A stretch of 64,000 nt of DNA from Maylandia zebra (lineage: Eukaryota > Chordata > Actinopteri > Cichliformes > Cichlidae). The translations under genes were made by a program, and so were the position numbers. This document shows positions 45,501-57,116 of this stretch, one piece after another. The notes beneath the pieces were generated by a model. The model ran no database searches, was not told the origin of the DNA, and saw only the letters and a list, made by a program, of their open reading frames with translations. Every line of letters begins with the position of its first letter. Position 1 is the stretch's first letter. Location of the stretch: positions 38,270,370 to 38,334,369 of the forward strand of contig NC_135168.1 of NCBI RefSeq assembly GCF_041146795.1. The letters run 5' to 3'.

Positions 45501-48500
45501 AGAGAGAATACTTAAAAGGAGACACAGTGGGAACAGAGCAAGGCTGAATTCACTAATCTCCGAGGAGGCATAAAGTGAACATGCCAACCACCTTCAGCTC
45601 CAAGGAGAGAAAAAAACAAACAAATTCCACTGGTTTGGTGATAAATAGGATTTAAGTTATGGTGACAGCTCTTCTGTATGTATGCGTATGCATGCTGTGA
45701 GCTTGACTGTAAGTGCATGTTTGTGTGTTTTTGTGCGCCTAAGCACATTCAACTGATACGCAGCAGTGGGCATCCTTCCAGCGAGCCCCGGATGCTTTGC
45801 TCCGCGCTCGTTGTGACTTATCTCTCAGAAACAAAGATGGATGTGTCAGTGCGCTTATTAAAACATGCTTTTAGCCCTGGCCGCCACTCTTCAGGAGGAA
45901 ATCGCTTTCTGGCGGAGATTGACAGAACAGAAAAGAGAAAACAACATCCTCATTTAGGCCCAACATCTCGGACATGATTGCTCGCTTTAAGCTGGGTGTT
46001 CCTATTGAGGTTTTTTAATTGTTGTTTGCTTCTTTTGCTCATAGCTACATATTCACCAGCCAGGCAGTCATGGTTGGAATCTTTAATTACCTTCAATACT
46101 CATCCCCTTATTTCAAACAATTGCGTGATTAAATGGGCGCTGCATATATATGCGTTCCTCCTTTCTGCGTCCTCAAAAGCAGCACAGTTTAGTCAACATT
46201 TTAAGTTTTTTTCAGTTAGTTGGCTTGTTTGTTAAACTGTTGAGCTTGTGTTTTGTTTTTTAAAGCCACAGTGCACAAGCCCACAAAGACTCCACTCGTA
46301 CAGTGGCATAGTGGCGGCCCGGCTTTTTTGAACGCACCCTGCTCAGATTCAATCCGGCTTCGCCTCTATCACATTATCGCACAGACATGATGGTGTCAGC
46401 TTACAGAGAAAATAAAAAGATTGTTGTTGACAAATCAACGCTGACAAGAGTAGCTGAAGAGATCCCTCCAGCTTCACACAGGATTAGCTGTGTGCCATCT
46501 TAAAGACAAACACAGTGGCCCATGTGTTGCTATTTCTATCAGGGATGAAAACAAAGGCAAAGGGGTGGGGGGGGAGGCTTGTCTTAAGTCTTGGCGAGAT
46601 GATGGGCTTTCTTCATTCAGTATTAGCAGATTAGACATGTTTTATGAGCCAATCACTCCGGATGATGTGCTGCTGTGGGTAAACGCAGGAACACAGCATG
46701 GTTTGGTTCACTTATGGATTCATAATTAAAGAAGAAATACAATATGGAACGGGAAATGTTGTCATCCGTTGAGATGGAGCGCTGCAGCGATGTATCTGCT
46801 CCAGCTCCGTCTTCTGTCAGCTGAACTGAAATTCGGTGCACGTTTGATCTTAAATGGATACTTTATTCATGAACTGTGCAGCTAAACTGCAGTTTGCACA
46901 CATATATCTGTCAGTCTCGTCCTTAACGTTCGCATGCATCTGACATGTTTAAGAAAGAAAAGAGAAAAAAAAATCTTTTGTTTGACCAAAGTATATTCCT
47001 CTCTGTGAGATGGCAGATGCCCACTAGCTATGATAGCGCTACACTTTTAGTCATGCAACAGTAATTCTTCGCTTGCTTGCTTTCTCCCTGTTTACTGATT
47101 TGCTTCTGATGTCTTGCCAGAGTAATCGAGGTAATCTCTGGGAGGAGAAGAGAAGATGAGGAGAGTGGGGAACAGGCAGAAAGGGTCTGCCAGCACATGA
47201 AATCAGAGCTTATATAAGTGTAGCCAAAACTCCTGAAATTCACCTCTCGCACACAGTCTTGGCCCACCGACGACCAAGGTTTAGGTTTTTTGTGCTTAAT
47301 TAAATGCAAAGCTGCCTCATTGGAGTGAATGGAAATGCTACAAACAGCCATTGTGTTGACACATTGCAACATAATGTGTGAATCTGAAACTTTTCATTCC
47401 ATCTCCCCTGATATCGGTTCTTAACGAAGTAGGAACAGGATCAGTCCACGCATGGAAATTCGCTTGACAGAAATCCAGCCAACAAAGACTTGGTGATGAA
47501 TCAATCAAGAAATCAGAGTTGGTTTTCATCTCTGGGCTCACAATCAGTTAATGAATCAGTCAGTAATTATATCTTCAGAACCTTTTGTACAAGTTAGTGC
47601 AGTCCCTAATGCGTTACAGATTACTGACAATCCAATAACAACACAGTGCAATTACAAACTGTTTGAACCAATTGAAGACTAACATGAACAACAACAACAA
47701 AAAGAATTACAAAACAAAAACTTTGATTATGAAACTAATAAAATTAGTAAAAGGCAGTCCCAAATTAAATATTTAAACTTTTTATACTACAAATCACAAA
47801 AATGAAACCTGAATGTAAAAACATATACAACAAGGCCAATGTTGAAAATGGTCATATTAATATTTTAAAAACAAGCAATATAAAATATGATTTCTTTTAC
47901 AGCAGACGAGATGTTGGCTATAACAACAACAGCTGGTTATAAGCTAACGTTATTTCAGCTAACGCTAGGCTCAAGTGTCCTAAAAATCGCATTTTCAGTC
48001 TGATAAACAGTTTCATTACATTCTCACATGCATGAAAGTTTAACTGCCTGACTCTGAAAGTATTAGATCCACTTCAATGAAAGTTTCAGTAACACTGGCT
48101 AACAACGGCTAACACCAAGAAACACAAACACCTACTCACAGAGAAATTCAGGATATCTTCAACAACAATTGCTGTCGTCACATAGAAGTGAGCTTCACTG
48201 ACTAATTGTTCCATACTGGACTATTTTCCTTAAGAATATATACATGCTTCACACCCCACATTTTGACAGCTGAGGTAAACACTGACCTGTCAAACTACAC
48301 TCACTACAGATGAGCACCAGCCAGTGTTGGAGGTGACTTGCATTAGAAACACACAACTATTTAATTGACACACATTTTTTCCTGATTTATTATGTCAGTG
48401 TTTTTCAAATATATTCAAATATAGTGTCTGGAAAAAGTTTTTCATACAGACAACAGGAGAAACATCAGTTGATTACAGCTGTCATAGCCGACAGAGGCTT

Positions 48501-48529
48501 ATTTAATGCTATTTAATGCTAATCAGGAA
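42535..48529. other. Intergenic or intronic DNA, no gene recognised; includes an 18-C run
   Basis: A run of 18 C lies at 43474-43491. The TAAT-containing, repeat-free block at about 46010-46170 could be regulatory. No exon was recognised in the open frames. Confidence 0.45.
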
Positions 48530-48757
48530 GGAGGTTCTGCAGCATCCGGTCCCGTACCAGCAGACTGAGAGACAGCTTTTTCCATCAGGCCATCAGACTG
48601 CTGAACACTTCATAGACACCTCAGCTTCCCTACTGGAACTTTAACATTATGCACTCCATACTGTACAGTAACGCCACTGTTTAGCACATGTCTCACTCTG
48701 TATATTTTATTTTATATATTTTATTATTGTTTACTCTATTTAATTTGTAAAATATGT

Positions 48758-48758
<1 letters not shown>

Positions 48759-48815
<57 letters not shown>

Positions 48816-48818
48816 ACG
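48759..48818. repeat. (CA)n microsatellite
   Basis: About 30 CA units inside the 3' UTR of the LINE remnant. Confidence 0.97.
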
Positions 48819-48904
48819 TAGAAAAATATTTAGTATACACATCCAGAAATGCATATACTATTATATATTGTACATATATTTATTAGTTTCAGATGTAGCC
48901 ATTC

Positions 48905-48961
48905 TTGTATTTTGCTTGTTTACATTATTGTATTTTGCTTGTTTACATTATTGTATTTTGC
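48905..48961. repeat. 23-bp tandem repeat, two and a half copies
   Basis: The unit TTGTATTTTGCTTGTTTAC plus ATTA starts at 48905, 48928 and 48951 (partial). Confidence 0.95.
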
Positions 48962-49169
48962 ACAACTCTGTTGCTTGTGAAGCTCGCACACAAGAATTTC
49001 ACTCACATGTGCTGTACCAATGTACCTGCACATGTGATGTGACAATAAAAGTGATTTGATTTGATTTGCTACAAAATGTTCATTTTGTGATTTATACATG
49101 TAGTTTTGATCAGTTTCCTCATTTTTTTTGTCAGATCTACTGCCATTTGTGATTTCTGGTTCCAAATAT

Positions 49170-49400
49170 CTAATATGGTTCAATTCAATTCAGTTTTATT
49201 AATATCGCACCAAATCACAACAACAGTTTCCAACAGTGCTTTACATTGTAAGGTAGGACAAGACAAGACTGAGACAATAATAGAGATAAAATGCCAACAG
49301 TCAGACACGGCCCTGTGAACAAGCACTTGGCAACAGTGGGAAGAAAAAACTCCCTTTTAACAGGAAAGTGCAGGGAGGGAGACAAGGCAAAAACTAAGTG
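49170..49400 (+). repeat. Dispersed percomorph repeat, copy 4
   Basis: 'ttcaattcaattcagttttatt', 'caccaaatcacaacaacag', 'gtgctttacattgtaagg', 'aacagtgggaag' and 'ctcccttttaacaggaa' occur in the same order as copy 1, without the LINE interruption. Confidence 0.75.
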
Positions 49401-52400
49401 AGGGTTCACAGCAGTGTTAATTTCATTGATTGTTAACTTTTGTCATAGTTTTCATGAACAGCCCTTTTTTTCATACGAAAACAAGATGATAACCGAATAA
49501 AACCTAATGCACAAGGACAAAATCTACATTAACATGTATTGACACTTTCATCAGTGAATAAAAAAGATGAAAATCAGTACTAATTAAATAGTGTGGAAAG
49601 ACAGAAGCCTAAGCTTTAAAGTAAAGAGCATCTCCTGAATTTCAATGGGACCTGGTTCCACAAAAGAGGGGACGGAAGCACGGTCGCAGCTAAAATGCTA
49701 AAGTCAAGGCTTTAAAGCAGGACTTCTCAGTAATTGACATCTTGTTTATACAGTGTATAAACATGATGAATAAGTTGTACATCTGCACAACACAACAGCA
49801 CCACTTATATACACACCCACTCACGTGGCTTTTTTCTTCTGGCCTCTTAACCTTTATTTTGCTGCATTAACTGATTAACGTTTACTACAACAACCACACA
49901 GCCTAAATCCTCTTATTCCTATCTTAACACTAAACTTACTAAACACTTACTTGAAGAACTGAGTGTTTCATGTACATAGACATACAGTAGCAGGTAACAC
50001 ACACACATATGTGCGCACACGTCTCCGTCAGGTCAGCATTCATTATCAGCTTATAATCAGTTTTGTCAGTCTTTAATGTGGCTCCGTGTTTATAATAGGT
50101 CGAGTTGTGGTGGGTACAGCTTGCTGCCCATGATAGAAACGCCTCTGTCTGCTTCCTGCCATGTCCAGGGGGGACAGCCTGTACAAGCCAGCCCCGGCCT
50201 ATCCCGTGCCCTCATGTGCCACCCTGCCTAGTCGTGTGGACATCTGCCATTCTGACTGGTGTCAGCGCCCGTTGCCTCACTTTGGCTAACGGCTTGTGAC
50301 ACTCCGGCACCCCCCGGGCACCACGCTGCGCTGAGTGGTGGGCATTTCATTTGTGTAGCGCATTTACAAACCAGCAGACACATTGACCTATTCTTTTGGC
50401 TTTAGCATCAATGTCAGACTGCTGCCCGCCGCTTGTTCACTCCAAACACCTCCAGATAGACCCAGATGCCAGATAACCCCATCAGTGGAAAACATCAAAG
50501 AGACAAATAAGCGTGCCGCCGAACACGCCTATCAGGGGAGTAGTGGAGTTAACCCTTTCAGCGGAGCACCTCTGGGAAAACTTCAAACGCTTAACGATGC
50601 CATGGGCAGGAACAGCTAGTGATTACCGCAGCAACTGCCTACAGTGGTTGCTATAGAGACAGCTGAGGAACCAAGGAAAGTCTAAACTCAGGCCTGTTCG
50701 AGCTGGTGGAGTTCTGATAGCAAAGTATAAACTTTCACAGAAGTGCTATCAGCAGAAGTTTCTTCTAAACTTTGAGGCAGTGGAAAATGTTGTGGGATGC
50801 ATATGCGCATCAGCACATCGGGCTCCTACAGGCCTGTATTAAATGACTCTACTGTTGACCAGCAAAAGTATGGATCCTCTGTGTGCCATATATCCTAGAC
50901 ATATCGTTATATAAGTGTTAGCCTGGGGGCAGCTCACTCTCCTGTCTGTCTGCCAGTCCTGCTTTCACACTCACCCTGAGCACATATCTTGTATCAAACG
51001 ACATAGCGTGCTTCTATTTCTGTGCACGCTGCTATGAAGACATGGTTTTAATGCTCCTGTTCCCTGAAGCGATCCCTCAGTGTAAACACACAGAAAGATG
51101 AGGAAAATATAGCACAGATGTTTTTTTGTGTCCTTTTCAATCTATGCAGCTCATGTCCAGCACAGATATGCGACACAGTCCGGAGACTGAAAAGAGCACC
51201 TGGTTACTGAATATTCCCGCTGGCTTCAAGACTATCAAGCCCTTTCATGTAGCCTCTATATTACATTACTGTATACACATTATTAGAGAGAAGGGGCCTA
51301 GGTGTATTTGTATGAGTCCCAGGTATGGGAAGTTATGATTACCTATGGTGGGATAATTCTCAGCTTCATAAAGATGGTGGGTGCGGAGCAGCATCCTTAG
51401 GTGCGTGCGAGTGCAAGCAGTCATGTATGCATTGGCATGTGTGTGAGTGTTAGGAGGCCGTGACCACACCAAAAGATCCATTTAGAGGTAATATGGTCTT
51501 TCTTTCTAAAGGTGAGAAAGTCCGAGGGAGAACGAGGCAGGATGAGAGAATGTGTGGACTTAAAAGCCTCTGGGCCTTTAAGAGATTACTACCTTATTGC
51601 TTTGAGACTATCCAATCTGACATCAGCTGTGTAGCACTAAGAACAGCTGACCACACACACAGACACACATAAACATACACACACAGAGTAATAAAGAGTG
51701 AAACGCAGGCTTAAAGCAATGACGCACAAAGAGATGGCCAAAAAGAAACAAAGCAGCATCTTTGATCGCCGTAGAAAAGTTAGCGCTGTTGCACTTTATA
51801 CAGACGTATATCGGTGAACTATGGGGGGCAGCGTGGGGTAGGGGTCCATGACAGAGAAAGCTTGCATGAAGGACAGAATGAATAGAAAAGAAAGAAAGCT
51901 AAAAAGGGAACAGGCGGGTGGGTGTAGAGGTTGAGATACTGGAGAAAAGGTCTTTCCTCAGACTACCGTGGAGTTCGGAAATCTCCATTCAAGAGCAGAG
52001 GGTAGGAGGCCAGCGTGGGTGAGCGACCGAGGAAAACCCATAGAAGAAACCGAGTCGAGGGAGCGCGAGATGAGGGGACTGGTGTTGGAAAAAAGTGAAA
52101 GATTGTGTAGGTGGGAAAAAGAGAAAAGAAGCAGAAGAAGAAGAAAGGACAACAGGCACAGGAAGGGGGAGTGGATGTGAGCTGGAGAGACGGAGAGGGA
52201 GAGCGGTAGTCCCGTCCATCGCCCCCTCAGCCCAGTTACAGTGTCATGAGGAGAGAGGAGAGCCTAGCTGCTGGTAGCCACCCACAGAGCAACAGTAACC
52301 AGGGGAGCCCTGCTTCTGCCTGCCTGCCTCCCACTCTACATCCAGTAACAGCCAGTACCTTTCCTCCCACCACATTCTACTTACAGCTTCTACTTATTAC

Positions 52401-53639
52401 CTCACCCACACACACACACTCTCACTCCACACTCTGGCAGACGGATGATTAGTCAATAATGGTGAGAACGAACTGATAAACAAATGGTGTGAAAACTGTC
52501 ATATGACATGGAGGTGTACTGCTCCTCCATGGGGTTTCCTCTGGTATTTTACAGAGTGGGTGTCACATTGACACGTAAATTCTTGCAGCAAGTTTTTGTT
52601 TTTATGGATGCAGGTAAGATGATGAAACAGTGTTGTTAGTTTTAATGGCTGTGGATAAACTAGAACAAACCGGACAACAGGATGTTGCACTAGCTAATGA
52701 TACAGAGTCAGAGCAGAGAGGATCATGTTCTCGTATTTTTTCCACTGATAAATCTTGATCCAGTTTCATATTTAATGCATTTAGCTGTTTTAGTCTTTAC
52801 TCTTTAAACAGTCAGAAGCCATTTCTGAACTTGGTGACAGTGTCAGGAAAATCATATCAGAACATTATCTAGAGCTGCCTTTCCTGTAGCACACAGCAGG
52901 CTCTAGTCTGCGTTCTCACTACTGGAAATACTCCATTTGGTTTCGTTGGGGTTACCTCCTGGGTAGAGCATGCATTTGACATTCACTGTAGTCACTGTAT
53001 AGCTGTGAACATTAGGTTTTCACATGGGTTCAATCATCGATCACATAGGCTGCTGGCAGGGTGAAGATCCTGACTTGGAATTGTACTTTCTTACATATGG
53101 CTCCACTGGGTTATTGTTAGCAAAGCATGCAGTGCATGTGTGAAAACAGCTTTAGTTTAATTGGGGTCACATAAGGAGCTTTCAGAGTTGATGGTGGTTT
53201 AACAAAAAGCGGTAAAGAATAACCACAGCTGTCAGGATAACCCACTTGAAGAACAAAGCACATTTCAAGTTCATATCCACAATTGTTTTGTTTTTAAAAA
53301 AACAATGTAGCAACATTAAAAGCAAACCATCCAAACTCGTAAACTTTTAAAATATTGCAGCAGTCCTTCTCAAAGTTATTTTAATGGAAACTAAAGTATG
53401 AACTGACAAGGCAACAGTGCCTTCTCAATGCAAATAAAAATCTATTAAAAGTTAATGCTGTGTAGACTGAAAATAGTTTTCATTTAGTCTTAAATACTAA
53501 GTACTTTGTATATTTGTCATGCTTAAAAAAACATTTTAACATTAGAAAGCGATAACCCAAAACAAAATGCAGTTTTTTAAATGATGATTTCATTTATTAA
53601 GGGGGAAAAGCTACCTGAACCTACCTGAAGTATGAATTA
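49401..53639. other. Intergenic or intronic DNA, no gene recognised
   Basis: A GC-richer island at 50100-50340 holds a 42-residue frame (see findings). Purine-rich sequence at 51860-52200 gives spurious frames. No transposon signature was found. Confidence 0.45.
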
Positions 53640-54200
53640 ACTGTGATTAATCACATTTTTTGGTTTGGGTTACAAAGACATTTCTAAGGCTTTGGAACAA
53701 GTTAACAATACTGAGAGACCTTATCCACAAATAAAGAAAACTGGAACAGTGGTGAGCCTTCCTAGAGTTACTCCAAGAACGCATCAACGACTCATCCAGA
53801 AAGCAACAAAAGAAATCAAACATCTAAAGAACTGCAGACCTCACTTGTCTCAGTTGAGGTCAGAGTTCATCATTCAACAATAAGAATGAAGCTGGGCTAG
53901 AACAGCATCCATGGGAGAGATCCAAGGAGAACAGAGAGGTTTGCCAATAAACAGCTTGATCATAAAGAGTTGGGAAAACATTCTGTGGACTCACAAGCAG
54001 AAGTTGATCTTTCTGGAAGGTAGGAGTCCGGTTACATCTGGCATAAAACTAACATAGCATTTCATGAAAAGAACATCATACCAGAAGTCAAACATGGTGG
54101 TGGCAGTGTGATTGTTTGGGGCTGCGTTGCTTCTTTAACACCTGGATGACTTGCTGTAGTATGAAGTACGAATTTTGATCTCTACCATCTTCAATGGATT
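53640..54200 (+). mobile_element. Tc1-like DNA transposon relic
   Basis: Broken plus-strand frames carry Tc1 transposase landmarks in order: 'GYKDISKALEQ', 'KTGTVVSLPRVTPRTHQRLIQKATKE' (helix-turn-helix region), 'WENILWT'-like remnants near 53975-54010 and 'VKHGGGSVIVWGCVAS' (about 54090-54135), followed by an in-frame stop. Terminal repeats were not identified and the frame is interrupted many times, so it is inactive. Confidence 0.8.
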
Positions 54201-55348
54201 CAACAAAAATAGAAAACCTGTTGCTGGTATTTTCCTTCAATGCACTCTTGCTGATACTTTGCTAGGAATGCAGTACACTGTTTTAAAGCCTGTCTCTGGA
54301 TATACTTTTGATATTTAATGGCATGCAATTCTAAAAGCAAAAGCCCAAGTATATATTAAATCTAGATAGAGATTCCAAGGTACCTTATCAACAGTCTACC
54401 AAAGAAATTATCCCAGTATTTAGGGGTCCATTGATTGATACCATTTAATGGCATTTGAGTCATCATTCATAAGAGCTGGCCGTGGTATCAATCTGCAGCT
54501 TTTAGGTCAACAAAGGCTATTTAAAAAGGGGTTCTTCTTTTCTTTGTTGTTTAAATGGCTAGACATGGGATGTTTATGGCATCATGAGTAAAAATGCTGT
54601 GTTCCCCTGCACACACACATACACACACATGCACACTATGCTCTTTCCCACAGTAGTTGAGCTCCAGAGTGAAAAAACAGAACTCAAGCCTTGTCTGTGC
54701 CCTTAGGATGTGGAGAAGAGAGGGGGAAACGAGAAAGGGCAGAGCGAGAGGAAGAAAGAGACAGAGAACATTTGAGAAATCCAGAGGCTGATGGCTTTGC
54801 AAAAGATGAGCACAAAAGCACACACAATGATGCACAGACTCACACAGAGGGAGGGAGCTATGCACAGACAGGTATCCAGACACACTGAGTGGTTAGCCCT
54901 TGGGCTTTCCCCGGAAAACTGCAGCTTCATTACAAGAGTAAACAGACACACACACACAGACAGATGTACAAAGGGCTTCCCCGATGCTGTAACAGCTGTG
55001 AGGCCTGTCAAACAACAACACCTATAGACACCAGAGAGCAGGTGAAACGTAAAGCATGCATTATTCAGTGAATCAACGGATGATCCACACACATATGTAG
55101 ACTATAAGCAAATAAATATGGTGAACAGTGTGTGATAGAGTTGTGTGTGAGCCTCACAACATCCAGAGTGCTACTCACAAGGTGTTTTTTTTACCAGGAG
55201 TTTTTCTTTTTGTTTGTCTAGCTGCTTTGAATAAATAAGGAGGCAGGATTACGTGGAAGGAAAACCCATTAATGTCAGATTATTGATGTAATATTTATGA
55301 AGCCATATCAAGAGGGTCGTGTTCATTATTCAAAGCTACAGTTTTAGT

Positions 55349-55349
<1 letters not shown>

Positions 55350-55400
<51 letters not shown>

Positions 55401-55421
55401 GCGTGTGTGTAGGTGTGTGTG
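55350..55421. repeat. (GT)n microsatellite with GC interruptions
   Basis: A long GT run ends in GCGTGTGC-type interruptions. Confidence 0.97.
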
Positions 55422-56543
55422 GACTCGGCTCTTGCTAACAGACTGCAAGAGCAGATGTGGGTGGAAAAGGGCTTTCCCGGTGCCATGAAACAGTGAAATG
55501 CCTGCTACTCTTATGTAAACATGGACTCAAAGGATCTTTTCTGTAAAGCACACACCTACACACACACGCAAATAAACAGCCAATCTGGATTCATGTCAGA
55601 TGCTTAGGGCAACTGTTACATAAAGACAAATAATAAAATGCCTCCCTTAAATAATGCACACAGAAGTCGCACACACGTCGATGATCGTGAACAAACACAG
55701 ACTATACAACGCACTTGAGTACATTAGTAACACACAAACACAGTGACGTTAAGCTGAAATGCCACAAGAGGGGAAAAAAGTCACACACAAAAAAATCACA
55801 CCAACAAGGACGAAACAAGATTTAACACCTAAGCAAAGTGTTAAAGCTGCTGCCCAAACTGGAGCTGCTTCAATAACAAAAGTTTCCACGTGCAGCAGAA
55901 ATGCGCTCGTATATCACAGGTTATCTCTTGGATCTGATCTGCCATAAAGGGCAGACATTTAGCAAAAAAGTAACAGCAGATTTCGACTCGCTCCTTCATG
56001 ACACAGTCTCAAAAAAAGCTGCATGTCAGCACTTTCACAAAGTCTCTAATCACAACATGGCAACAACAGCAGCAGCAGCACAGAAACCTGGAGCCCTGAG
56101 CCGAGCAGAAGTTTTGCCACAGCTACTCGATGTGAAGCGAAGAAAGGGAAATTTGCATCACTGTTGGCTGAAATCTGTCGTCTTGATTAAATGTTCTGGA
56201 AAGAAGCAGATTTCACATTCATTTCCATCTTAGTGTAAGGACAAGAAAGACATTGTGGACAAAAACAAGACACCCTCCATAATCTTTAGTTACAATATTA
56301 TATTTGGTTAAATGTTCTGATTGTTCAAACATGTTATTTTCTTTGGTTGTTGTAAAATAATGTGTGCCCCAGTCTCCAGAAAGACATAGTGCGGGAAGGG
56401 TAGTTATTCCTCCGTTACACCACAAGAGGGAGTATCCCCTAAAATGAGCAGCTCTAGCGGGAGTAAATAAGCCCAGCTACTAACCATAAGGCAGTGCGTT
56501 TAAAAGAGCTGTGAGAGGTTGTACAACTGTGTAACAATGCACT

Positions 56544-56908
56544 ATGTCTATACATTTGCAGGTAAGCAGATACACCATAGGAAAGAACTTGAGATGTATC
56601 TCAAGATAAGTCCCCAGGGTTGATGAGAATGTGGGAAAGTTGGCCGTTGATCCCCACAATGTGTCATTAGTATAGAAGTTATTGGTAGCTATGTAGATTA
56701 GCCGTGAAGCTAACGATTAGAAGCTAGAGTTAATTCACTAGTTTGTGTGGAAACATCATGGCGCTGTTGTGGACTTATACCTGTACTGGGCTGTAATCAC
56801 AGCGAATGAAGACTGGTGAATCACACTATCTTTTGTTTATGTTTATTTCATTGATGTACTGTAAGAAGCTTTAGTGTTTTGGGTTTATACATGTCTATAC
56901 ATTTGCAG
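56544..56908. repeat. 18-bp perfect direct repeats flanking 329 bp
   Basis: ATGTCTATACATTTGCAG occurs at 56544-56561 and 56891-56908. Bases outside the repeats differ. The enclosed 329 bp has no recognised family. Confidence 0.9.
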
Positions 56909-57102
56909 TAAAGGCAAACTCACAAAGCTACACTGGTTTCGATTCATTTTAATCCAAGTGTGCAACATACGTTTTTTAAGAACATTGTAAGAGACCGTTC
57001 TAAATGAACTGAACTGGGAGGCAGCTAATTGTTTTATGTACTTATATATTTAAGATATTCTGAAATGGCAAGAATTTTTTGTGTTTGATTTGTGCATTTT
57101 GA

Positions 57103-57116
57103 CCACTTGGGGGCAG
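57103..57116 (+). promoter_or_regulatory. CTCF-like motif
   Basis: CCACTTGGGGGCAG differs from the CTCF core at one position. It is in the same orientation as the motif at 33038. Confidence 0.35.

Larger units (their letters stand above)
48530..49070 (+). mobile_element. L2/Rex-like LINE 3' end
   Basis: The plus strand encodes the terminal ORF2 motif 'RSRTSRLRDSFFHQAIRLLN' just before a stop (about 48545-48610). The 3' UTR follows, with 'gcacacaagaatttcactcacatgtgc' and the terminal 'gtgacaataaaagtgatttgatttga' repeat near 49040-49068. A (CA)n tract (48759-48818) and three 23-bp tandem units (48905-48961) interrupt the UTR. The 5' part is missing. Confidence 0.85.
54201..57102. other. Intergenic or intronic DNA, no gene recognised
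   Basis: Contains CA-rich patches, the (GT)n tract at 55350 and the 18-bp direct repeat pair at 56544 and 56891. The frame at 55901-56233 shows no domain. Confidence 0.45.

Noticed and set aside
46300..46380. tRNA-like or SINE-like phrase near 'ggcatagtggcggcccgg ... gattcaatccgg'
   Set aside because: Box spacing and flanks do not fit a tRNA or a SINE that I know.
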